From Bacteroidota bacterium (GTDB taxonomy: Bacteria > Bacteroidota > Rhodothermia > Rhodothermales > Bin80): 20,547 bases of DNA. The translations under genes were made by a program, and so were the position numbers. The notes under the pieces were generated by a model, which was given only the letters and a program-made list of their open reading frames with translations, was not told the origin of the DNA and ran no database searches. How positions within the stretch are numbered: the stretch's first letter is position 1; each line of letters begins with the position of its first letter. Positions 1-7,108 of the stretch are shown piece after piece. Location of the stretch: positions 1 through 20,547 of the forward strand of contig JAPPBZ010000142.1 of the NCBI GenBank assembly GCA_026702635.1, given 5' to 3'.

Positions 1-1
1 G

Positions 2-817
2 ATTGATGCGCTCTCAGAAGTAATTTCACGCCCGGAGACAGAACTCAGATTCTCAAGTGAGTATGAGCTCATTGTTGCTGTCATTCTCTCTGCACAGTGC
101 ACGGATGCGCGTGTTAACCTAGTCACGCCGGACCTGTTCAAAGTATGGCCCAAATTCAAAGCACTCGCGGAGGCAACTCCAGAAGAAGTTGCCCGCGTCA
201 TTGCATCCATCTCCTATCCGAATAACAAGGCTAAACATTTGGTGGGGATGGCAACGCAGGTTATGTCTGAGTATAAGGGGAAGCTTCCTGAGGATCAGGC
301 TTCGCTCATGAAGTTGCCGGGAGTTGGCAGGAAGACGGCGCAGGTCGTTTCCTCAGTTGCATTTGGGGATCGGGATGCATTACCCGTGGACACGCATGTA
401 TTTCGGGTCGCCAATCGGATTGGTCTTGTAGACCACGCGGAAACACCTCTCAAGGTGGAGTTGGGGCTGAAGCGGGTGATTCCCCAGGATGACTGGGGAC
501 GGGCCCACCACCTTTTGATCCTTCACGGCAGGTATACCTGCACTGCCCGAAGCCCCAATTGTTCAGATTGTGTCGTGAAAAGCGCATGTAAATACTACGA
601 AGCTCTTCAAGGGCTACCCAAGCCAATTAAAGGTTTGGACCCTAGGAAGGGAGACTACTACTGTGCAACCCGGCGTCAATACTTTGATCAGCCCATTTCC
701 AGGCTTGACCGCACCGGAACGGTGCAGTTTGCCTGTCCAAAGTGTAATTCTATGAACGTGTATCTATCCAAAACTGGGCTGACGTTAAAAACTGTTCGAG
801 ATTACCGTATTGATTAA
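2..817 (+). CDS. nth: Endonuclease III (DNA glycosylase/AP lyase), 5' end outside window
   Basis: Base-excision-repair enzyme that removes oxidised pyrimidines and nicks abasic sites. The frame is open from the first bases of the window; by comparison with E. coli Nth only about 10-15 N-terminal residues are missing. Visible motifs are the early LSAQCTD segment, the helix-hairpin-helix LPGVGRKTAQVV with the catalytic lysine, VDTHVFRV with the catalytic aspartate, and a 4Fe-4S loop C-x6-C-x2-C-x5-C (CTARSPNCSDCVVKSAC). Family members normally end soon after that loop, but this protein runs on for about 75 residues (591-814) and carries three more cysteines (GDYYC and ACPKC), as if a small metal-binding tail had been added. 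It ends 22 bases before gpmI, so the two are probably cotranscribed. The family call is secure; the role of the tail is unknown. Confidence 0.95.
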   Translation: MDALSEVISRPETELRFSSEYELIVAVILSAQCTDARVNLVTPDLFKVWPKFKALAEATPEEVARVIASISYPNNKAKHLVGMATQVMSEYKGKLPEDQASLMKLPGVGRKTAQVVSSVAFGDRDALPVDTHVFRVANRIGLVDHAETPLKVELGLKRVIPQDDWGRAHHLLILHGRYTCTARSPNCSDCVVKSACKYYEALQGLPKPIKGLDPRKGDYYCATRRQYFDQPISRLDRTGTVQFACPKCNSMNVYLSKTGLTLKTVRDYRID

Positions 818-839
818 CCTACTTGCAGAGACGATCAAG

Positions 840-2348
840 ATGCCGAAGAAACATATTCTCATCATTCTGGACGGCTATGGTATAGCCGTTGACCCGTCTG
901 TGAGTGCGATAGATCAAGCTCGTATACCATTTTTGGATGATCTGTTTGCGAGGTACCCGCATGGCACTCTGGAGGCTTCCGGCAGGGCGGTTGGTTTACC
1001 CCCCGGGCAGATGGGCAACAGCGAGGTGGGACATATGAATTTAGGGGCGGGGAGGATTGTGAATCAGGATATTACACGCATTGATCTGGCGATTGAAGAC
1101 GGATCAATCTTTGAGAACAAGGTGCTCTTAACCGCTGCACGACATGCCCGAAATACGCGCTTACATCTAATGGGACTGTTTTCTGATGGGGGAGTGCACA
1201 GTCACATCAACCATCTCATTGCCCTTTGTGAGTTAGCAAAGCGTGAGGGCCTTTCCCGTGATCAGGTCTGTATACATGCATTTACAGACGGCAGAGATGC
1301 AGACCCTCACGGTGGTGCCCATTACGTCCAGCAGTTTGAAGAGCGCGCGGGACATTTGGCACGAATCGTTACAGTGATTGGTCGCTACCATGCGATGGAT
1401 CGTGATCGGCGGTGGGAGCGCACGCGAAAGGCTTATCAAATGCTTGTACATGGGGAAGGGGTGGTTTGTGAGAGTGCAGCAGCAGCCTTCAAATCGAGCT
1501 ATGCGGCCGGCATCACGGATGAATTTATTGAGCCATACATCGTTGAACCGATACGTATCATCGATGGCGATGCAGTTATTTTCTTCAATTTCAGAGCAGA
1601 TCGTGGGCGTCAATTGGTCAATGCATTTACCCAAAGCCCAACGAGCGCCGAGTTCGAGGTGGTTCCATTTGAGCGGCTATATTTTTCTACGCTTACTCCG
1701 TATGATAAGAAGTTTGGGTTGCCGGTGGCATTTGACAAGGTGGATCTTAATCAAACGTTGGGGGAGGTTGTAGCGAGCGCCGGATTACGGCAGTTGAGGG
1801 TGGCGGAAACGGAAAAATATCCACATGTCACTTTTTTCTTCAGTGGAGGGCGTGAGGAATTATTCGAAGGGGAGGAGCGTTTGCTGGTCGCGTCTCCAAA
1901 GGTACCTACCTACGACCTGCAGCCAGAAATGAGCGCGCCCGAAGTGGCAGATCGTGCAGCCGAAGCATTGAGGAAGGAGGAGTTCCATTTTGTGTGTCTC
2001 AATTTTGCCAATCCAGATATGGTTGGACATACAGGCGTATTTGAGGCAGCGGTCAAGGCAGTTGAGGCGGTTGATGAAGCTGTACGTATCGTGGTGGAAG
2101 CCGCTCGTGCGGCGGGATACAGTGTCAGTATCATTGCGGACCACGGGAATGCCGACTGTATGCGGAATCAGGATGGATCCCCGAATACGACTCATTCTAC
2201 TGCGCTCGTGCCACACCTGATTATTAGGGATGGCTTTAAGGGACCGATCCAATCGGGCAAGTTAGGGGATGTTGCTCCCACGATTTTGCGGTTGATGGGG
2301 TTAGGAATTCCGCAATCGATGACCGGTAGGGTTCTTGTTGATATTTGA
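840..2348 (+). CDS. gpmI: 2,3-bisphosphoglycerate-independent phosphoglycerate mutase
   Basis: Cytoplasmic glycolytic/gluconeogenic enzyme interconverting 3- and 2-phosphoglycerate with two metal ions (usually manganese) and a phosphoserine intermediate. The ATG at 840 gives 502 residues, close to the family norm. An in-frame non-ATG start at 810 would overlap nth and add ten residues not seen in the family. Motifs in order: LDGYG with metal ligand Asp11, GQMGNSEVGH with the nucleophile Ser61, SDGGVHSH, FTDGRDADP, GRYHAMDRD, FNFRADRGRQ, NFANPDMVGHTG and IADHGNAD. All expected metal and phosphate ligands appear present, so it should be active. No clear Shine-Dalgarno precedes it. It lies directly behind nth, and no obvious terminator follows it. 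Confidence 0.97.
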   Translation: MPKKHILIILDGYGIAVDPSVSAIDQARIPFLDDLFARYPHGTLEASGRAVGLPPGQMGNSEVGHMNLGAGRIVNQDITRIDLAIEDGSIFENKVLLTAARHARNTRLHLMGLFSDGGVHSHINHLIALCELAKREGLSRDQVCIHAFTDGRDADPHGGAHYVQQFEERAGHLARIVTVIGRYHAMDRDRRWERTRKAYQMLVHGEGVVCESAAAAFKSSYAAGITDEFIEPYIVEPIRIIDGDAVIFFNFRADRGRQLVNAFTQSPTSAEFEVVPFERLYFSTLTPYDKKFGLPVAFDKVDLNQTLGEVVASAGLRQLRVAETEKYPHVTFFFSGGREELFEGEERLLVASPKVPTYDLQPEMSAPEVADRAAEALRKEEFHFVCLNFANPDMVGHTGVFEAAVKAVEAVDEAVRIVVEAARAAGYSVSIIADHGNADCMRNQDGSPNTTHSTALVPHLIIRDGFKGPIQSGKLGDVAPTILRLMGLGIPQSMTGRVLVDI

Positions 2349-2374
2349 TAACCACTCCACACGGAGCCAAAGAG

Positions 2375-2543
2375 ATTTATGAACGTGCATCAGGGTACGC
2401 TGCGTCTGCACTGCACGGCCAAATAAATGCTTCAGCAGAGTAGTTTTCCCAGACTGGTTTGACCGGGTAAAACAACCGCGGGAAATTCGGATGCTGCCTT
2501 TTATGGTCGGTTCGAGTGACCGGTAGATGTATCCGTACTGCAT
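2375..2543 (-). pseudogene. Remnant of an AAA-type ATPase (DUF4143-like) gene, N-terminal part only
   Basis: Reading down the minus strand from the ATG at 2543, the frame starts YIYRSLEPTIKGSIR and later gives NQSGKTTLLKHLFGR. These match the typical opening of the AAA ATPase/DUF4143 family: a short start, 'R-x-LE-x-x-I', 'FPAVVLTGPRQSGKTTLLKHLF'. The piece between them, FPAVVLPG, is found only in another frame, so at least two compensating indels have hit this stretch. After the Walker A motif a further frame gives AAYPDARS, reminiscent of the family's 'DxPDxR' segment, and then a stop. The remaining three quarters of such a gene (Walker B and the DUF4143 domain) are absent, because gpmI begins on the other strand. 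It therefore looks like a decayed relic. The identification rests on motif recall, not a search; the far boundary is approximate. Confidence 0.6.
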
Positions 2544-2544
2544 G

Positions 2545-2581
2545 AGTGGATATTATGCATTCTGAATGCACAATGTCCACT
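2545..2581. repeat. 37-base near-perfect palindrome
   Basis: The two arms pair over 18 positions around a single central base at 2563. The core is TGCATTC-T-GAATGCA and the outer arms are AGTGGA and TCCACT. Only two positions break the symmetry: 2551/2575 (T with G, a wobble in plus-strand RNA) and 2555/2571 (A with C, a wobble in minus-strand RNA). It ends one base upstream of the ATG of the decayed ATPase gene on the minus strand. It could be an operator of that lost gene, an end of a mobile element, or a hairpin. There is no T-run, so a simple terminator is unlikely. Confidence 0.75.
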
Positions 2582-2779
2582 AAATCGCACTTTTGTGTTT
2601 CCATAGAGCCGTTCCATGATCTGCTCCGGGTGTTCGTTCAATCAGTCCGAGCATTGGTAGAGCGCATTCGGGCGTGATAGATCCAGGTTCAGGTGGTCCG
2701 GCCAACAGGGATTTCCAGAGGGACACTTTGGTATCGTAATACGTATCTTCATGGCGAATGTAATTCATAGATCTGCTAC

Positions 2780-2787
2780 GGGGAGGA
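2780..2787 (+). promoter_or_regulatory. Strong Shine-Dalgarno of the GH3 gene
   Basis: GGGGAGGA lies six bases before the ATG at 2794. It fixes that start and is by far the clearest ribosome binding site in the window; most neighbouring genes have none or only a weak match. Confidence 0.75.
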
Positions 2788-2793
2788 ATTCTC

Positions 2794-4815
2794 ATGCTAC
2801 GAGTTGTCACCATTATCGTGTTAGGGGTGTTGATATTGGCCGGTGCTGCCGTACTGGGTTTCTATGCCTACTACGGCATAGCAGCCAATAACGCCAAAGC
2901 AAGTCTCGGGGGGGAAGCTCCCATTTTGGAGGCCAACGGTATTCAATATCGAGATTTGAACAAGAATGGTGTGATGGACCAATACGAAAATCCTGACGCG
3001 CCTGTGATGGAGCGGGTTCAAGATGTGTTATCGCAAATGAGTCTTGAGGAGAAAGCGGGGATGATGTTTATCAATATGATAGGCACGCTACCTGATGGCT
3101 CTCTGCAGGAGCGACCGCTGCCGAGCAATCCTTTCACATTCATGATTCCCACCAATTCCGAGATGATTGTGCGGCGCCACATGAATCACTTCAACATTAT
3201 GCAGAGTCATGATCCTGCTGCTATGGCAGCCTGGTACAATAGCGTGCAGAATCTTGCAGAACGTACGCGACTGGGTATTCCTATCACTATTGCCTCAGAT
3301 CCGAGACATGGCTTTCCTAGTAGCGAGGCTGCATCGATGTTTGCCGGTGATTTTTCCGCTTGGCCAGAACCCATTGGCTTGGCTGCGACGCGTGATACAC
3401 TTCTCGTCGAGGAGTTTGGCAATATTGCACGACAAGAATATCTGGCAGTGGGTATCAGGCTCGCACTTCATCCCATGTTAGATCTGGCAACTGAACCGCG
3501 TTGGTCACGTGTTTATGGTACTTTTGGTGAGGATGCGGATCTGTCAGCCAGTATGGGGCGTGCATACGTTCGCGGGTTGCAGGGTGACACAGTCGGCACT
3601 GAAAGTGTCGCAACGATGTCCAAGCATTTTCCCGGTGGCGGGCCGCAGGATGATGGATGGGAGGCGCATTTTTCCTATGGTAAGGATCAGGTCTATCCAG
3701 GCAACAAGTTTGACATGCATGTGTCGCCGTTCGTGAAGGGTGCTATGGCGGCGAACACTGCGCAAATCATGGTGAGTTACGCTGTAGGTGTGGGCATCAC
3801 CGAAGATGGTGTCGGATTTGCCTTTAGCCCTTCCATTGTCACCGGACTGCTGCGCAAGGAACTTGGATTTGAAGGCGTTATCAGTACGGATTGGGCTGTC
3901 CTGAGTAGTAAGCGCTTGCTAGGTTTTACCATGTTGGAATCTCCGGGATGGGGAGTTGAAGATTTGGCTCCTATTGATCGGGCTGAGATAGCACTGGCAG
4001 CTGGAGTCGATATATTCGGAGGAGAATCCAATCCAGAGTGGATTGTTGAGTTGGTAAACTCAGGCAGGGTTCAGGAGGCACGCCTGGACAGCTCCGTGAG
4101 CCGGCTGCTCAGGGATAAGTTCCTGCTTGGACTGTTTGATGATCCATACGTTGACGAAGGCGCGGCTGATAGAATCGTGGGATCTGCCCCCTTTATGGAG
4201 GCGGGCCGAATTGCCCAACGAAAGTCTATTGTACTTTTGAAGAATGGCAAAGAAGACGGCAGTTCCGTATTGCCTCTCGGGCCTGATGAGCGGATATTTG
4301 TGCAAAATGTAGACAGCAGTTTGGCATCTCGCTATGCTACGGTTGTCAGCAATCCCACTGAGGCCACGGTGGCCCTGCTTAGAGTTCATGCTCCCTATGA
4401 GCCTCCGCGCGGTGGAGGCATACTGGAGGGATTGTTTCATCAGGGTGATCTGGATTTTAAGGGGGCGGAGCTGGACGAAATATTATCGGTTACCCGATCC
4501 CTTCCGACAATCGTTGACATTTACCTTGATCGCCCTGCCGTTATTCCAGAGATAGCGGAAAGTGCTGTGGCAGTCTTGGCTAATTTCGGAGCTTCAGATG
4601 AAGTGATCCTGGATGCGGTTTTCGGGCGGTTTGATCCTTCGGGGCGTTTGCCGTTTGAATTGCCGTCGTCTATGGACGCTGTTCGTGCACAGTTGGAGGA
4701 TGTGCCCTATGACAGTGAAGATCCCCTCTTTCCGTTTGGATTCGGTCTGAGCTACTCCCGAACGGATACAGTTGGCTCAGCACAAATCACGCAAATACCG
4801 GAGTCAGTTCAGTAA
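2794..4815 (+). CDS. Family 3 glycoside hydrolase (beta-glucosidase/exoglucosidase-like), membrane anchored
   Basis: Probably releases terminal beta-linked sugars from oligosaccharides outside the inner membrane; the exact substrate cannot be read from sequence. The 673-residue protein opens with a hydrophobic segment (about residues 4-28), an uncleaved anchor or signal peptide without a lipobox cysteine. The TIM-barrel domain follows: LNKNGVMDQYENP, SLEEKAG, DPRHGF (Asp169), EPRWSRVYGTFGED, the substrate-binding lysine-histidine in KHFPGGG (277-278), and the likely nucleophile Asp366 in GVISTDWAVL. The C-terminal alpha/beta sandwich includes RKSIVLLKNG, FGRFDPSGRLPFELP and ends at PFGFGLSYS. 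No fibronectin-like third domain is present, which is common in shorter members. It stands alone, with non-coding sequence on both sides and the next gene convergent. The family is certain; activity and substrate are inferred. Confidence 0.93.
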   Translation: MLRVVTIIVLGVLILAGAAVLGFYAYYGIAANNAKASLGGEAPILEANGIQYRDLNKNGVMDQYENPDAPVMERVQDVLSQMSLEEKAGMMFINMIGTLPDGSLQERPLPSNPFTFMIPTNSEMIVRRHMNHFNIMQSHDPAAMAAWYNSVQNLAERTRLGIPITIASDPRHGFPSSEAASMFAGDFSAWPEPIGLAATRDTLLVEEFGNIARQEYLAVGIRLALHPMLDLATEPRWSRVYGTFGEDADLSASMGRAYVRGLQGDTVGTESVATMSKHFPGGGPQDDGWEAHFSYGKDQVYPGNKFDMHVSPFVKGAMAANTAQIMVSYAVGVGITEDGVGFAFSPSIVTGLLRKELGFEGVISTDWAVLSSKRLLGFTMLESPGWGVEDLAPIDRAEIALAAGVDIFGGESNPEWIVELVNSGRVQEARLDSSVSRLLRDKFLLGLFDDPYVDEGAADRIVGSAPFMEAGRIAQRKSIVLLKNGKEDGSSVLPLGPDERIFVQNVDSSLASRYATVVSNPTEATVALLRVHAPYEPPRGGGILEGLFHQGDLDFKGAELDEILSVTRSLPTIVDIYLDRPAVIPEIAESAVAVLANFGASDEVILDAVFGRFDPSGRLPFELPSSMDAVRAQLEDVPYDSEDPLFPFGFGLSYSRTDTVGSAQITQIPESVQ

Positions 4816-5157
4816 CCGATCGATGCCATTATTCTGAAGCCGGGCAGGCCCTGTGGAAAGCGTTGATAGCCGAGTCAAAACGGTCAAAGTATGCTCTCAT
4901 GGATTCCAGAATAATGTGATTGGTAAACGTCATCCGTTCCCATCTAGAAGGACTTGATCTGTATCCCAGAATGTGTTGAAAATCAGTTTTTCGCAAAACT
5001 GGGCAAAGGGCTTCCAAATTTACAGCCTGCGTCACGGTATAGTAATCATTGAGGGACGTCGTCCCCTTTTAAACAGCGGTTGATCGTGGGTTAAGTCGAA
5101 GTTCCGCGAGGGGAGCACGTGTGGGTGCATGAGGCGGAGCAGCGAGATCAGGGTGCA
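4816..5157. other. Gene-poor stretch between convergent GH3 and sppA genes
   Basis: The stretch is 342 bases long and has no gene I can support. A 68-codon open frame on the minus strand (5035 down to 4829, GTG start, no ribosome binding site) has a plausible amino-acid mix but matches nothing I know. A 10-base inverted repeat, CATTATTCTG at 4827-4836 and CAGAATAATG at 4907-4916, brackets about 70 bases. GGGTGCAT occurs twice as a direct repeat at 5123-5130 and 5151-5158. A small hairpin with a short T-run is listed separately. Being between convergent genes, the region must contain the transcript ends of both. Confidence 0.6.
5053..5070 (+). terminator. Possible weak intrinsic terminator
   Basis: GGGAC-gtc-GTCCC forms a five-base-pair stem with a three-base loop and is followed by C and TTTT. 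It would end plus-strand transcripts running out of the GH3 gene, but it lies about 240 bases past that stop codon and the stem is short. There is no matching T-run for the minus strand, so it would not serve sppA. Confidence 0.3.
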
Positions 5158-6933
5158 TCAGTCATAGCCCTCTATATCCAAAGGTAGGCGGGCTATGGGA
5201 GTTCCCTGCAACTGAGCCGCTTCCTCAATTAAACGGGCCTCCGTGCGAAGTTGCGCTTCAATTGGTGATTCCATGAAGGATTGGATTCGTGCCAGGAAGA
5301 GTTCCAGATATTGATCCATCAAGGTCTCAGGAACGGGTAATTGTTTGATTCGATAGGCACCTTCTTCCAGGTTTGCCATCTCGGCGGCGAGTGCGATCGC
5401 ATCATCAAGGTTCCCAAGTTTGTCAATCAATCCAGCTTCCAGGGCAGCCTGTCCGGTCCATATCCGGCCCTGGGCCACTTCATGAACAGCTTCAATCGAC
5501 ATGTCTCGATTTTCGGAAACACGCTCAAGAAAAGTAGAGTAAGTTTCGTGCAGGGAGCGCTCAAACAGTGCACGCTCGGAAGGACGAAGGGGGCGCATCC
5601 CGGAAAACATGTCTGCGTAGTCGCTGGTCGCTACATGGTCTGAGGTAATGCCCAGTTTGGTTTCGAGCATCTGGCCAATACTGAAGTGCATGCCATAGAC
5701 GCCTATGGAACCAGTTACCGTGTGGGGAGAAGCCACAATCGTGTCTCCTGCTGTTGCGAGCCAGTAGCCACCAGATGCAGCAAGGTCTCCCATGGAAATA
5801 ATGACCGGTTTTTTCTTCGTCGTTTCCTTGACTGCCTGCCACATGGATTCGCTGGCAGTGGCACTGCCGCCGGGTGAGTCAATCCGCAGTACGATTGCCT
5901 TGACATCATCATCATCCCGAAAATCTTTCATGTCCCTCTGGAAACTGACGGACCCCAGAATTCCACTCAGATCACTACTGCTACCACTCATGATGGTACC
6001 GGAGGCATGTATGATCCCAATCGTGCTGTCATGGCTGGACGATGATCTGGGTATTGAGGGAGCGTAGCGGGACAAGCTGCTGGTTTTCAGCCTGCCCTCT
6101 ATACCAGTCAATTCACCGATACGTGACTCCACCTCTTCACTTTGCAGTAATCCATCAAGGAGCCCAGCCGCATGTGCATCTTCGGTAGTCAGGAGTTCTC
6201 CCGCTCCCATAAGATTTGCAACCGCCTCAGTACTCAGATCCCGCGCCTGAGCAATTGTACGGATCATGAGTTCGTTCCAGTTCTCAAGCACGGCGGTTAA
6301 CTGTGCCCGGTTTTCGCTTGACAGGTTTTCGCGCGTGTAGGGCTCGATGCCTCCTTTATAGCTTCCAACCCGCAAGACCGTTGGTTCGATATTCAGTTTA
6401 TCAAGAAGCCCCTTATAAAAGGACACCCCCAAGTAGAAGCCGTTGAATTCAAAGAAGGCTCTCGGCGAAGCATAGATACTGTCTGCAGCAGATGCGAGGA
6501 AGTAGTCCGATTCACGCATCGCAAAATCCCCGGATGCAGATGCCACAATTGGTTTGCCACTTTCCTTGAATTCAAGCAAGGATTGTCTGATTTCCAGGAG
6601 TGTTGGCCATCCTGCAATGGCCCCCTGTGGTTTCAGCCACACCGCTTCAATACGCTCATCGGTTGCAGCACTCTCGAGAGCCGTCCTGATTTGGTTCAGG
6701 CTCTGGGGTTGTGGCATGTCGAAGAGGTCATAGATCGGGTCTGCTGTCCCGGATTCTTGAATAGGGCCTGATAGTTGTAATACCAGCACAGATTCTGATG
6801 AAATAGGGGCTTCGCTGGTGGAAACTGCTGATGCAATGATTCCTGCCATGATCAGGCTACCAAGAAAAATCAGCACACCAACTGCGATGAGTGAGCCAAG
6901 AACGCTGGCAATAAGGGTCGAAAAGAAACGCAT
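5158..6933 (-). CDS. sppA: Signal peptide peptidase SppA, long (67K) type
   Basis: Inner-membrane serine protease that degrades leftover signal peptides. The ATG at 6933 gives 591 residues, the size of the two-domain long form. A TTG eight codons upstream is also possible but has no ribosome binding site and pushes the membrane segment inward. One transmembrane segment spans about residues 6-36. The N-terminal domain carries the likely general base Lys193 in GSYKGGIEPYTR. The C-terminal domain has LRIDSPGGSA and the nucleophile Ser387 in GDLAASGGYWLA, followed by TVTGSIGVYG. This Ser/Lys dyad split across tandem domains is the hallmark of the long family. It is the only intact gene on the minus strand, convergent with the GH3 gene and divergent from hrcA across 175 bases. 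Confidence 0.95.
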   Translation of the reverse strand: MRFFSTLIASVLGSLIAVGVLIFLGSLIMAGIIASAVSTSEAPISSESVLVLQLSGPIQESGTADPIYDLFDMPQPQSLNQIRTALESAATDERIEAVWLKPQGAIAGWPTLLEIRQSLLEFKESGKPIVASASGDFAMRESDYFLASAADSIYASPRAFFEFNGFYLGVSFYKGLLDKLNIEPTVLRVGSYKGGIEPYTRENLSSENRAQLTAVLENWNELMIRTIAQARDLSTEAVANLMGAGELLTTEDAHAAGLLDGLLQSEEVESRIGELTGIEGRLKTSSLSRYAPSIPRSSSSHDSTIGIIHASGTIMSGSSSDLSGILGSVSFQRDMKDFRDDDDVKAIVLRIDSPGGSATASESMWQAVKETTKKKPVIISMGDLAASGGYWLATAGDTIVASPHTVTGSIGVYGMHFSIGQMLETKLGITSDHVATSDYADMFSGMRPLRPSERALFERSLHETYSTFLERVSENRDMSIEAVHEVAQGRIWTGQAALEAGLIDKLGNLDDAIALAAEMANLEEGAYRIKQLPVPETLMDQYLELFLARIQSFMESPIEAQLRTEARLIEEAAQLQGTPIARLPLDIEGYD

Positions 6934-7108
6934 CGGATTTGAGTAAGTAGAGTACAAGGTACGCAGTAAGCGACATGCGGTTGCGTCATACGGAGACCGT
7001 ACATGAATCGGGCGGCATCCAGCGGGCTTGATCGGACATAATGACAGTCTTTATCAGGCTGGTTTGTACTTTGTTGGTGCGGCAAGGATTTTGCGATTGA
7101 GATTATCT

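Larger units (their letters stand above)
2349..2793. other. Gene-free stretch with relics between gpmI and the GH3 gene
   Basis: This 445-base stretch holds no intact gene. On the minus strand it contains the broken start of an ATPase gene and a 37-base palindrome (listed separately). Between about 2580 and 2793 several minus-strand frames read like protein fragments (for example PECALPMLGLIERTPGADH in one frame and PEQIMERLYGNTKVRF in the neighbouring frame), but each stops early and I could not assign a family. A weak CTCC-acac-GGAG hairpin at 2354-2365 just after gpmI lacks a T-run and is not a convincing terminator. The promoter of the GH3 gene should lie here, but no clear -35/-10 pair was recognised. 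Confidence 0.6.

Noticed and set aside
1233..1634. Long minus-strand frames inside gpmI, leuS and guaA
   Set aside because: They lie wholly inside well-recognised genes on the other strand, have no family features, and are shadow frames.
2500..2525. A tRNA T-arm-like sequence (GGTTCGAGTGACC)
   Set aside because: The seven-base loop is not in the proper register for a T loop, and no anticodon arm, D arm or acceptor stem can be built around it. It also falls within the ATPase relic.
2301..2543. An 80-codon minus-strand frame with a Walker A-like motif as an intact small ATPase gene
   Set aside because: The family's central segment is in another frame, the Walker B and later domains are missing, and the frame runs into the 3' end of gpmI. 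It is treated as a pseudogene remnant.
4829..5035. A 68-residue minus-strand protein gene
   Set aside because: It has a GTG start without a ribosome binding site, no recognised family and no homologous context. It is kept only as an observation.
6934..6957. An upstream TTG start for sppA
   Set aside because: It adds eight polar residues ahead of the membrane segment, has no ribosome binding site and uses a rare start; the ATG at 6933 is better.
7028..7108. A longer hrcA beginning at 7028
   Set aside because: The extra 27 residues start at TTG, precede the conserved winged-helix start, and occupy the region where the promoter should be.
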